DNA from: a bacterium BMS3Abin03
GTDB taxonomy: Bacteria > Bacteroidota > Ignavibacteria > Ignavibacteriales > Ignavibacteriaceae
NCBI GenBank assembly: GCA_022340715.1
Contig: JAJDNK010000033.1
Location: 1-64,000 of the forward strand
Reading direction: 5' to 3'
DNA length: 64,000 nt
The translations under genes were made by a program, and so were the position numbers. The notes under the pieces are model-generated. The model worked only from the letters and a program-made list of their open reading frames with translations. It was not told the DNA's origin and did not search any database. Of this stretch, positions 57,201-64,000 are shown one piece after another; the stretch's first letter is position 1; the number at the start of each line of letters is the position of its first letter.

Positions 57201-57314
57201 ATTTATAAAATTTGGATTTTCATTTTGGCCGAATGAAATACAGTTGATAGCAAAAGCAATCAATAAAGTTCCTGTCAGGTTTTTTCCTGAAAACAATTTA
57301 TTTCCCGTTTTCAT
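54207..57314 (-). CDS. Two-component sensor kinase with periplasmic propeller and Y_Y_Y domain
   Basis: From ATG 57314 the protein has 1035 residues. After a signal peptide come eleven or more two-component-regulator propeller repeats of the type DxxGxLWIGTxxGL (about 30-640), probably two seven-bladed propellers. A Y_Y_Y domain (about 700-780), one membrane helix (about 785-805), a HisKA_3 dimerisation helix with phospho-acceptor H838 (DFHDELGHRLT) and a HATPase domain with N-box EGMNNSLKHS and VDNGEGF follow. It senses an extracellular ligand and phosphorylates the adjacent LuxR regulator. An ATG at 57356 lies upstream of the -7-like box and is rejected. Confidence 0.92.
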   Translation of the reverse strand: MKTGNKLFSGKNLTGTLLIAFAINCISFGQNENPNFINLSLEDGVPLNQTYTIIQDHQGYLWMGTMYGLTRYDGRDYKIYNYDSENPESISFNDVVSIYEDSKDNLWIGTWGGGLNMLNKERTGFKRFLYDPSNKDGIKDNIIWQITEDKNGNIWMETGSGGINKYNPVTNKFSAYHLDNSDSFTKQIHINDLLVDSEGILWAGSALGLSKFSDSANAFITYPVVLADGSLVKSSVYEIYENSKKKLLLGISGSLIYFDKINKNFKVEKSFPGKRILSISEDHNGMMWLGTTNGLIKYNPVNSTFSTYTHSDKRNSICGNFIKNVFEDKSGVLWINCYNSGISKMINRKSNFGLLQSKKNDQNSLTDNQVSSVTEDKDGIIWIGTVKGLNKYNPAKGITERIMSPLLLNKHIDALTVSSDNSLFIVIGSKLLTYNPRKKIVKEFIPEQQNKLSGQVINNLFVDSKENLWIATYSNGIYLFNDGELKHFSLVEKNSLNNSADYILSLYEDQSGKIWIGTYGGLFSFNGNNYAFNSFKQELNNPKTLSNNYVFCMAEDLENRMWIGTASGLNLFDQKSGSFKSYFIKDGLPSDVICGLEEDANGNLWISTQNGISRFDPGTKTFTNFNKDDGLQSNLFSEGVYLKATNGEIYLGGRNGLNYFDPSVVRLNKYNSTVIISSVNLIGGKNGTQFIPAENNSLELDYDQNSILIKLVSFDYANSERINFKYKLKGYSDKWVNLKNENNFRLQNLPPGNYLLTVMGTNSDGVWSSKKANLSLIINPPFWETKWFYSLILLVIISVSFFIHRLIVRSKIKRALRIEKIKEEEVEKIRKKTAIDFHDELGHRLTRISMMTELIKLKIGNSFADINSMLDQISENSKQVYNGAKDFIWSIDPTQDSFYELMIRLKDFGDDLFGNTNVRFEVTGLDESLQNTLLNMDWKKHLTLIIKEGMNNSLKHSNGNKVLLSTHIEGDEVEVKLVDNGEGFTDDLNKKGFGLKNMKTRAEKLNASLFIITKPGEGTKILIKGKFPVKSLNYA

Positions 57315-57353
57315 AATTAATTGATTATTGTTTAGATAAAATTTCAGTTTCAA

Positions 57354-57404
57354 CAAAAATATACTGCTTACTAACTGTAAAATAAATCACTCATTATGGG
57401 GGAT
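57354..57404 (-). promoter_or_regulatory. Putative operator and -7 box of the sensor-kinase operon
   Basis: On the minus strand ATCCCCCATAATGAGTGAT (57404-57386) equals the palindrome before the VCBS/T9SS gene at 17 of 19 positions; the two changes lie in the 3-base centre. Twenty-four bases later comes TATTTTTG (57361-57354), a perfect TAnnTTTG box, 37 bases before ATG 57314. No -33 TTTG is seen. The site lies between divergent genes and could also act on the acyl-CoA synthetase gene (88 bases). Confidence 0.62.
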
Positions 57405-57491
57405 GTTAAATAAAGGGAATTACAATGAAGATTATTTCCTGAGAATAAATTAAGTTTCACATACAATTCTTTGAATTAATGCAGATAAATT

Positions 57492-59546
57492 ATGCGGAAT
57501 ATCTTTAACAAATTCTTTTATCCCAAATCACTTTGTATTGTTGGCGCATCTTCAAAACCGGGAAGTCTTGGTTATGAGCTTACAAAATGTGTAAAAAACT
57601 ATGGATTTACCGGAAAACTGTTTTTAGTAAATCCTAAATCGGAAGAAATACTCGGATATAAATGTTATTCAAATGTAAATGGTATTAAAGACGAAATAGA
57701 TCTGGCAGTAGTAATGGTTCCAAAACAATTTGCCGAAACAACAATTGCTGATCTTGCTAAGAAGAAAGTTCAGGCCATAATTTTAGTAACTGCGGGATTT
57801 AAAGAAACAGGCAAAGATGGTGAGGCAGCCGAGAAGAGAATTATTGATTTGATTAAGAATTCTGATGCGAGATTAGTCGGACCAAATTGCATGGGAATTA
57901 TCAATACTTTACCTGAAATTAAAATGAACGCCACCTTTGTTGCAGAAATACCGAAAAACGGAAAAACAGGATTTTGTTCACAGAGCGGGGCGATATGTGC
58001 GGCAGTACTGAATTCGTTGAGAGAAACTGATATCCGTTTTTCACACTTTATAAGCATAGGTAATAAGGCTGATGTTTGTGAAAATGATTTACTTAAATTC
58101 TGGCAGGAAGATAAAAATACGGAGGTAATAACTTTTTATCTGGAAAGTTTTAATGATGGTGAGGGTTTTATAAGATATTTTATTGATGATAGAATAACAA
58201 AACCTGTAATTATTGTAAAAGGCGGAAAAACTTCAAGTGGTATTAAAGCAGCCTCATCGCATACCGGTGCACTGGGAAGCAGTGATAAAGTTGTAAATGC
58301 CGTGATGAAACAGTTTGGTATTATCAGGGCAAACGACCTGAATGATTTGTTTAATATATCAAAAGGATTTGAAAGTTTTCAATTACCAGCCGGAAACAGA
58401 ATTGCTGTGGTTACAAATGGTGGTGGACCTGCAATTCTCACAGTCGACTCTTTAGAAAAAATTAATCTCCAATTAGCAGAATTATCAGAAAAAACCAAAG
58501 CCAAACTAAAAGAAATTGTTCATCCTGAAGGAAGTGTTAATAATCCAGTTGATCTTCTACCGGTCGGAACGGCAGAACAATTCAAAAAAGTAAATGAAAT
58601 TGTTGCATCTGATGAAAACGTTGATGCTGTTATTTCTGTTTTCGTTGAACCGATTATGGTAAAAGCATTCCCGGTTATAGAAGCAATTAATGAAATCATT
58701 TCATCCAAACCGATTTTCCAGGTGGTAATGCCTTTACCAGAATTTTGGAATGAGTACAGGAAGAACTCAAAATCAAGAAGACCATTATTCAGAAATCCTG
58801 ATGATCCGGCTGTTGTTATATCAGGAATGTTAAAACATAAAAACAAATCCAGTAATGAGGGCAGACTTAAAAAAGAAGTCCATGCTAAAATTGATTTGAG
58901 TAAATCCGGGGAAAAATTTCTTTCCCAGACAGAAGTTCGTTCGCTTTCCGAAATTTATTCTTTACCAATTATTGAGGATAGAATTATTAGCCTAAAAGAT
59001 ATTTCAAGCAGTGATTTTAAATTTCCAATCGTTTTAAAAGCAATAGGTAAAAAGATAATTCACAAATCTGAACTGAATGGTGTAGTTACAAATATCAAAG
59101 ATATAGATGAGCTTCTTAAAAATGCTGATGTCATGATGAATAATTTTAAAAACCGAAATATTGAATTGGATTCATTTCTCATTCAACCATTCATTAAAGC
59201 AAAATTTGAATTGCTGATTGGAGGATTAAAAGATCCAAGCTTTGGTCCGATGATTATGTTCGGTACAGGTGGAAAGTATGTTGAATATCTTCAGGATACG
59301 GTGATTCGATCTGCTTATCTTACAAGTGATGATATTGATGAAATGATTGATTCAACGAAGATCGGGAAAATAATTTGTGGAGTAAGGGGAGAGAAACCGA
59401 TTGATCTGAATAAAATAAAAACGGCGATAAAATCAATTGCGCAAATGATGCTTGACAATTCTAAAATTGCCGAATGCGATTTGAATCCTTTACTTATTGA
59501 TGAAAACAACGAAATGTTTGCTGTTGATATCAGAATTAAATGCTGA
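57492..59546 (+). CDS. ADP-forming acyl-CoA (acetyl-CoA) synthetase, single chain
   Basis: This enzyme interconverts acyl-CoA, ADP and phosphate with acid, CoA and ATP, saving energy in fermentation or activating acids. The 684-residue protein joins the alpha and beta parts: CoA-binding domain (about 5-135, IVGASSKPGSLGYEL), succinyl-CoA-ligase-like domains (about 150-440) with phospho-histidine H257 (SSHTGALGSSD), and an ATP-grasp domain (about 470-684; VLKAIGKKIIHKSELNGV, LIGGLKDPSFGPMIMFGTGG). All parts are intact. It is divergent from the sensor-kinase operon. Confidence 0.92.
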   Translation: MRNIFNKFFYPKSLCIVGASSKPGSLGYELTKCVKNYGFTGKLFLVNPKSEEILGYKCYSNVNGIKDEIDLAVVMVPKQFAETTIADLAKKKVQAIILVTAGFKETGKDGEAAEKRIIDLIKNSDARLVGPNCMGIINTLPEIKMNATFVAEIPKNGKTGFCSQSGAICAAVLNSLRETDIRFSHFISIGNKADVCENDLLKFWQEDKNTEVITFYLESFNDGEGFIRYFIDDRITKPVIIVKGGKTSSGIKAASSHTGALGSSDKVVNAVMKQFGIIRANDLNDLFNISKGFESFQLPAGNRIAVVTNGGGPAILTVDSLEKINLQLAELSEKTKAKLKEIVHPEGSVNNPVDLLPVGTAEQFKKVNEIVASDENVDAVISVFVEPIMVKAFPVIEAINEIISSKPIFQVVMPLPEFWNEYRKNSKSRRPLFRNPDDPAVVISGMLKHKNKSSNEGRLKKEVHAKIDLSKSGEKFLSQTEVRSLSEIYSLPIIEDRIISLKDISSSDFKFPIVLKAIGKKIIHKSELNGVVTNIKDIDELLKNADVMMNNFKNRNIELDSFLIQPFIKAKFELLIGGLKDPSFGPMIMFGTGGKYVEYLQDTVIRSAYLTSDDIDEMIDSTKIGKIICGVRGEKPIDLNKIKTAIKSIAQMMLDNSKIAECDLNPLLIDENNEMFAVDIRIKC

Positions 59547-59565
59547 GAGTATTCGGTATTAGCAG

Positions 59566-60555
59566 TTACAATTCTTTCATCTTGTCCAGACTTGAACGCT
59601 CTCCAATCGCGATCAATTTATTTCCTTCATCTACAACTGTATCAGATTTCGGATTATAAACAAAAATCCCTTTTTCTTCATTTTGAATTGCGACTACAAT
59701 AACATTTAAATCCGTTCTCAAAGGAAGTTCAGCCAGAGTTTTTTTATGCATCTTTGAATTTTTTCTAACAGTTATTTCTTCCATACGTAAATCGACTGTT
59801 TTCTTACCCGCAACAACTTCTATGAAATCCAGCACGCCGGGACGTAAAAGAATCTCTGCCATTCTGTGACCGCCTAATTCGTATGGTTTTACTACTCTGT
59901 CAGCACCCGCCTTTAAAAGTTTAGGTTCTGTGCTGTAATCGATTGCACGTGCAACAACAAATATTTTAGGATTGAGCGATTTTGCCGAAAGAGTTGTGAA
60001 AACATTTTCCGCATCTGATGAAAGCACAGCCACCAATCCTTTTGCTTTTGTAATTCCGGTTCTTAATAAAGCTGCATCTTGTGAAGCATCTCCGGTATCA
60101 TGCAGGTATCCTAGTTTTTCCAGCTTCGGAAAATTTTCCTCATTATTTTCTATCACAACAAAATCTGCATTCTCCTCCCTTAATTCCTGGCAAATATGTG
60201 AACCCATTCTGCCGAATCCACAGACTATATAGTGATTTTCTAATCGCTCAATCTTTTTTAACATTTTCTTTCTCCTGAAAAATTTGCTTTCGATAAGAAT
60301 CTGGACACCAGTTCCGCCTATATATATAACTGTTCCAAAGCTTGCTACTACTAAAACCAAGGTAAACAATTCACCGTGAGGTGAAAGCGGATGTACTTCT
60401 TCGAAACCGGTTGTAGTAATAGTAATGATCGTCATATATAATGCATCGGTTATATTCCACCCTTCAATTATCATAAATCCGGATGTGCCGATTACAATAA
60501 TTAAAAGCAGAACAAGAATGGCATTTCGCAGATGAGATATACTTTTTTCAATCAT
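59566..60555 (-). CDS. TrkA/RCK-type potassium channel
   Basis: The 329-residue protein has two membrane helices (about 12-31 and 62-86) around a pore loop. It has a regulator-of-K-conductance domain with VCGFGRMGSHIC (about 111-122) and a C-terminal TrkA_C domain (about 245-329), as in MthK. The selectivity filter reads TTTGF (47-51) followed by EE instead of TVGYGD. Filters of this type do occur in bacterial TrkA channels, but the ion preference is less certain. A TATCTTTG box on the minus strand (60587-60580) lies 24 bases upstream. Confidence 0.85.
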   Translation of the reverse strand: MIEKSISHLRNAILVLLLIIVIGTSGFMIIEGWNITDALYMTIITITTTGFEEVHPLSPHGELFTLVLVVASFGTVIYIGGTGVQILIESKFFRRKKMLKKIERLENHYIVCGFGRMGSHICQELREENADFVVIENNEENFPKLEKLGYLHDTGDASQDAALLRTGITKAKGLVAVLSSDAENVFTTLSAKSLNPKIFVVARAIDYSTEPKLLKAGADRVVKPYELGGHRMAEILLRPGVLDFIEVVAGKKTVDLRMEEITVRKNSKMHKKTLAELPLRTDLNVIVVAIQNEEKGIFVYNPKSDTVVDEGNKLIAIGERSSLDKMKEL

Positions 60556-60705
60556 AAGTTTTTATCCGAAAAGCTACATCAAAGATAAAAAAGAGAATTT
60601 TAATATGCCTAACTTTAATGGTTTAGGTATAGTCTGATTACATAATTATATTTACTTAAAAGAAGGTAATTTTTAATGAAATTTATTTCATAAAAGGAAT
60701 AAAAG

Positions 60706-61245
60706 ATGAAAAAATTATTTGTACTATTAGCAGTAACGGGTTTAATGCTGCTCACTCATGGGTGTTTGTTAATGCATTCTGTATCTTATGAAATAAATGT
60801 TGATGAAAAAGGCGGAGGTACTGCTATTGTTACAGTTGATGATATAAGATCGGATGCCCTTAACAGTGCCGAGCTGGATCAGGATAAGAAAACTCTTTTT
60901 GAGTTTCTTTACAAAAGCAACGATTTTATCTCACAGATGAAAGATGATGGAAAGAATATAACTTCCCGCAAACTATTTGTGGAAGATGGAAAATTAAATG
61001 GAGAAATACATTTTGATTTTGATAGCATAAGAAATGTTGAGGGTATTGTGTACGAAAAGCCATTTTACTATTTAACACTTTCAGAAGGCGATAGTGTTAT
61101 TTCTACAAATGGTGAGGTTATTAAGACAGATGATTATAAGAGAATACTCTGGGATAATTCAATCAAGGTTCTGAAATTCAGAATGTTTAGTGATTCAGTG
61201 GAGAGTGGAAATCTGACAGGAATGGCTCAGTATTTTAAACAGTAA
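60706..61245 (+). CDS. Hypothetical lipoprotein
   Basis: The 179-residue protein has an N-terminal signal with a lipobox-like LLTHGC (C20), so it is probably a lipoprotein. The mature part has a beta-strand-rich start (HSVSYEINVDEKGGGTAIVTVDDI) similar in style to small secreted lipoproteins of this phylum, then a helical and beta remainder. I do not recognise a family. AAAGGAA precedes the ATG. PriA starts 5 bases downstream, so the two probably share a transcript. Confidence 0.7.
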   Translation: MKKLFVLLAVTGLMLLTHGCLLMHSVSYEINVDEKGGGTAIVTVDDIRSDALNSAELDQDKKTLFEFLYKSNDFISQMKDDGKNITSRKLFVEDGKLNGEIHFDFDSIRNVEGIVYEKPFYYLTLSEGDSVISTNGEVIKTDDYKRILWDNSIKVLKFRMFSDSVESGNLTGMAQYFKQ

Positions 61246-61250
61246 TAACA

Positions 61251-63716
61251 ATGTATGTTGAAGTTGTTTTCCCCCTTCCGTTTCGAAAGACATTTACCTA
61301 CAAGGTACCGGATGAGTTAAAAACATTCGTAAAGTTCGGTGTTAGAGCAGTTGCACCTTTCGGGAAAAGAACTTTAACCGGTTTTGTTATCAACACTTCC
61401 TCAAAAACTTCCGTTAAGGAAGAAATAAAACATATCATCGATATCCTTGATGAAATTCCAATAATAGACGAATTAACCTTAAAATTTTATCAATGGATAT
61501 CAGACTACTATCTATCTTCTCCTGGAGAAGCATTGCGTTTGGCCGTTCCGCAAGGAACAGAAGTAGAATCCAAAAGAATCATTCAGATCGATCCGGAATT
61601 TGCAGGACAATTATTATCAAAAGAAAAAGATAAATCATCAGTAAGATCTAAGATTTTAAACGAGTTGGGTCAGCGTACAAAGATCAGCCATTCACATCTT
61701 AAAAAGCTTGTTGGCAGTAAAAACATATATTCACAACTAAGAACACTGGAAAAACAAGGTGTGGTTACAATTTTTGATAATGTTGAGAAGGCAAGAGTAA
61801 AACCAAAGAAAGTTAGGTTTGTAAAACTCGCTAAAAGCATTGGAGAAATTTATGCGGATTTCCCGGAACTCGAAAGCCGCTCTCCAAAACAGGTTAAGAT
61901 TTTACTTGAGATGATTTCCGCAAAAGGTAAATCACTTCCGGTTGCCGAACTTCTGCACAAAACTGAATCATCAAAATCTTCTCTCGATTCTCTTGAGCAA
62001 AAAGAATTAGTAAAGGTTTTTGAAAAAGAAGTAGAACGAAGATTTTCGGAATTGTACCGTGAAGAGCATAAAGAAATAACTCTCACAAAGGATCAATCGA
62101 AGGTTATACGTGAAATTGATCTTTCAACTAAGAAAAAGAAATTTGAAACGTTTCTGCTTCATGGTGTAACAGGCAGTGGTAAAACACAAATCTATATAGA
62201 ACTAACTAAAAAAGTTCTGGAAGAAAAAAAATCGGTGTTGATATTAGTCCCGGAGATTTCTCTCACACCACAAATGACGGCACGTTTCATAAATAATTTT
62301 GGTGATACTGTTACAGTTGTGCACAGTCGTATGTCTCCCGGTGAAAGATATGATTCCTGGCGTAGAGTGCTGAAAGGGAAATCTGATGTTGTTATTGGTG
62401 CGCGTTCTGCTCTGTTCGCGCCACTTAAAAATATTGGATTGATCGTTGTGGATGAAGAACATGATTCCAGCTACAAACAAAGCGATTCTATTCCAAGATA
62501 TAATGCAAGAGATGCGGCGGTTTTTCTAGGGAATCTTTATAAATGTCCTGTTGTCTTGGGTTCAGCTACACCATCGATTGAGAGTATGTATAATGCGAAA
62601 ACAGGGAAGTATAAATTGTTGGACCTTCCTGAAAGAATTGATCACGCAAAGCTGCCTGTTATTTCCCTTGTGAATATAAATTCCGAGAGGAAGAAAAAGA
62701 GAATTGAAGGAATTTTTTCCAGAACTTTGCTGGACAAAATAGAAGACAGGCTTAAGAAAAAAGAAGGTGTGATCATCCTACAGAACAGGCGAGGATTTTC
62801 AACTCAGATTTATTGTGAAGATTGCAGTGAAGTTGAAACGTGCGATAATTGTTCCGTCCCGATGGTTTATCATATCAATAAAAATATTATTCAGTGTCAT
62901 TACTGTGGTCTCATAAAAAAGGTGCCCGGCGCCTGCACGCATTGCGGTTCGCTGGCTATAAAATATTTTGGAACAGGCACAGAACGTGTTGAAGATGAAC
63001 TGGAAGCAATCTTTCCAACGGCAAACATTACGAGAGTCGACTCAGATTCAATATCAAGAAAAACCGCATTAAGTAAAATCCTTCTTTCTTTCAGTAAGGG
63101 AGAAATCGATATTCTTGTCGGGACTCAGATGGTATCGAAAGGTCTGGATTTTTCAAGAGTAACATTAGTAGGGGTCATTTCTGCCGAAACCACATTGTGG
63201 CTGCCAGATTTCAGAGCAGATGAAAGGACATTTCAATTACTTACACAGGTTTCAGGAAGATCAGGCAGAAGTAAAACTCCTGGTGAAGTGATAATTCAAA
63301 CACAGAACGAAAAACGCTTTTCACTACAAATGGTTTTGAAAAACGATTATTACGGTTTTTATAACAAAGAGCTTGAAGACAGACAGAAAATGTCTTACCC
63401 GCCGTTTGTAAGAATAGCTTTAATTGAAACAAAAGATCAATCGGAAAAGAAAGCAAAAGGTGCTGCGGACGATTTTTATAAAGAACTGATTAAGTACAAA
63501 AAGTGGCTAAACATTTCATCTCCTGCTTACGCGGTTATTGCCAGATTAAAAGGCAACTACCGGTTTCACATTTTAATTAAAAGCAGTAAAGAGAACGACC
63601 CCGGTGGGGCAGTACTTAGAAAAGCAGTACTCGATTCTTTTGTTGAATTTAACAGGAAATCAAGATACAAAGATGTAAAGTTGTTTTATGATGTTGATCC
63701 ACAGAGTGTAATGTGA
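61251..63716 (+). CDS. priA: Primosomal replication-restart helicase PriA
   Basis: PriA reloads the replisome at collapsed forks. The 821-residue protein has the 3'-DNA-binding domain (about 1-100), a winged-helix region, the helicase core with Walker A GVTGSGKT (305-312) and DEEH (401-404), and GSATPS. A zinc-binding insert has eight cysteines in CEDC...CDNC...CHYC...CTHC (about 523-566), followed by the second helicase lobe (GTGTERVEDEL; SGRSGR). All elements look intact, and the length is at the high end of normal. Confidence 0.96.
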   Translation: MYVEVVFPLPFRKTFTYKVPDELKTFVKFGVRAVAPFGKRTLTGFVINTSSKTSVKEEIKHIIDILDEIPIIDELTLKFYQWISDYYLSSPGEALRLAVPQGTEVESKRIIQIDPEFAGQLLSKEKDKSSVRSKILNELGQRTKISHSHLKKLVGSKNIYSQLRTLEKQGVVTIFDNVEKARVKPKKVRFVKLAKSIGEIYADFPELESRSPKQVKILLEMISAKGKSLPVAELLHKTESSKSSLDSLEQKELVKVFEKEVERRFSELYREEHKEITLTKDQSKVIREIDLSTKKKKFETFLLHGVTGSGKTQIYIELTKKVLEEKKSVLILVPEISLTPQMTARFINNFGDTVTVVHSRMSPGERYDSWRRVLKGKSDVVIGARSALFAPLKNIGLIVVDEEHDSSYKQSDSIPRYNARDAAVFLGNLYKCPVVLGSATPSIESMYNAKTGKYKLLDLPERIDHAKLPVISLVNINSERKKKRIEGIFSRTLLDKIEDRLKKKEGVIILQNRRGFSTQIYCEDCSEVETCDNCSVPMVYHINKNIIQCHYCGLIKKVPGACTHCGSLAIKYFGTGTERVEDELEAIFPTANITRVDSDSISRKTALSKILLSFSKGEIDILVGTQMVSKGLDFSRVTLVGVISAETTLWLPDFRADERTFQLLTQVSGRSGRSKTPGEVIIQTQNEKRFSLQMVLKNDYYGFYNKELEDRQKMSYPPFVRIALIETKDQSEKKAKGAADDFYKELIKYKKWLNISSPAYAVIARLKGNYRFHILIKSSKENDPGGAVLRKAVLDSFVEFNRKSRYKDVKLFYDVDPQSVM

Positions 63717-63742
63717 AAATATTTTTTGAATTTTTTTCAGAA

Positions 63743-64000
63743 TTATTTGACTAGATGTAAAACAATTATAGTAAATAGGCATATTGTTTCAAGGAAAAAT
63801 AGAAGGAATAACCATTTATAAAGATCATAATCGATGACCAGATCAGTTAAAAATGTTAAAATCCTTCCGTGCTTTTCAAAATATTTATTTTTATACTCTT
63901 CATTGCTCATTTTCGGATCTTCTATAGCTAGTCTAGCTGAAAACAATTCCATACTGGCTTGAGACACAATTACATACATAATAACTGTGGCGAGGAGTAT
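63743..64000 (-). CDS. Partial membrane protein, C-terminal part
   Basis: The minus-strand frame is open to the window edge, so the start lies beyond 64000; at least 85 residues are visible before TAA at 63745-63743. A hydrophobic segment at the edge (ILLATVIMYVIV) and another at the end (about 24 residues, LYKWLFLLFFLETICLFTIIV) flank a polar loop with EDPKMSNEEYKNKYFEKHG. This suggests an integral membrane protein. The family is not recognised. It is convergent with priA. Confidence 0.55.
   Translation of the reverse strand: MLLATVIMYVIVSQASMELFSARLAIEDPKMSNEEYKNKYFEKHGRILTFLTDLVIDYDLYKWLFLLFFLETICLFTIIVLHLVK

Noticed and set aside
57315-57356. Upstream ATG at 57356 for the sensor kinase
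   Set aside because: The start would precede the likely transcription start after the TATTTTTG box and would put 14 residues before the signal peptide.
60604-60631. 9-bp inverted repeat TATGCCTAA / TTAGGTATA between the K+ channel and lipoprotein genes
   Set aside because: It contains a G-T mismatch, has no T tract and no clear relation to a promoter box; it is too weak to call an operator.

Overview
The window reads as a chromosomal segment of an AT-rich, diderm bacterium of the Bacteroidota/Chlorobi assemblage, most likely class Ignavibacteria. Evidence: three secreted proteins end in the type IX secretion (T9SS) type A sorting domain with the NYPNPFNPxT signature; there is a GWxTD-domain protein; LPS and outer-membrane genes are present (LptE, WaaA, two GT9 heptosyltransferase-like proteins, an Omp85/BamA-like protein, MlaE-MlaF-MlaD); and two intergenic regions carry Bacteroidota-type promoters (TTTG, 19 to 21 bases, TAAATTTG). 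Taxonomy is inferred from protein character only.

1-2,800: two secreted T9SS cargo genes in tandem, the first cut by the window edge, each with a terminator, then a spacer with a possible 51-residue membrane peptide. 2,800-17,100: a long co-directional block of housekeeping and envelope genes (miaB, a SPOR-domain protein with an 11-C tract, an MBL-fold hydrolase, a receiver-less sigma-54 activator fused end-to-end with lptE, a processive GT2, a TPR protein, 3-methyladenine glycosylase, a heptosyltransferase, DUF3108, CPBP protease, zinc-ribbon DUF2007, cdsA, rimO, GWxTD protein) closed by a terminator. 17,150-23,650: pfkB-type kinase overlapping an Omp85 gene, then ubiA-rnhB-yraN and a TRAP transporter (dctQ, dctM) whose binding protein gene lies convergent on the other strand. 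25,100-33,400: mlaE-mlaF-mlaD, a monocistronic spoVG, an O-methyltransferase, uvrA with an inverted TTCGAA pair upstream, and a B12-binding radical SAM protein. 33,400-41,500: alternating genes for a quinone oxidoreductase, an S46 dipeptidyl-peptidase, a DUF2459 protein, an isoaspartyl peptidase, DinB, then waaA with a GT9 gene and a small orphan. 41,500-50,000 (minus strand): a heterodimeric ABC exporter with fbp, and leuS-serS. 50,000-57,500 (minus strand): a DUF1579-like secreted protein flanked by two GC-rich hairpins, a seven-repeat VCBS/ASPIC/PKD T9SS protein, and a two-component system (LuxR-type regulator plus a propeller-Y_Y_Y sensor kinase). 57,500-64,000: ADP-forming acyl-CoA synthetase, a TrkA-type K+ channel, a lipoprotein, priA, and a partial membrane gene.

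The most interesting signal is regulatory. A 19-bp imperfect palindrome, ATCCCCCA-N3-TGAGTGAT, identical at all 16 half-site positions, lies 21 to 24 bases upstream of a -7-like box in front of both the sensor-kinase operon and the neighbouring secreted VCBS protein. It looks like the operator of the encoded LuxR-family regulator, giving an autoregulated sensory circuit that controls a T9SS-exported protein. No mobile element, CRISPR array, rRNA or tRNA gene was seen.
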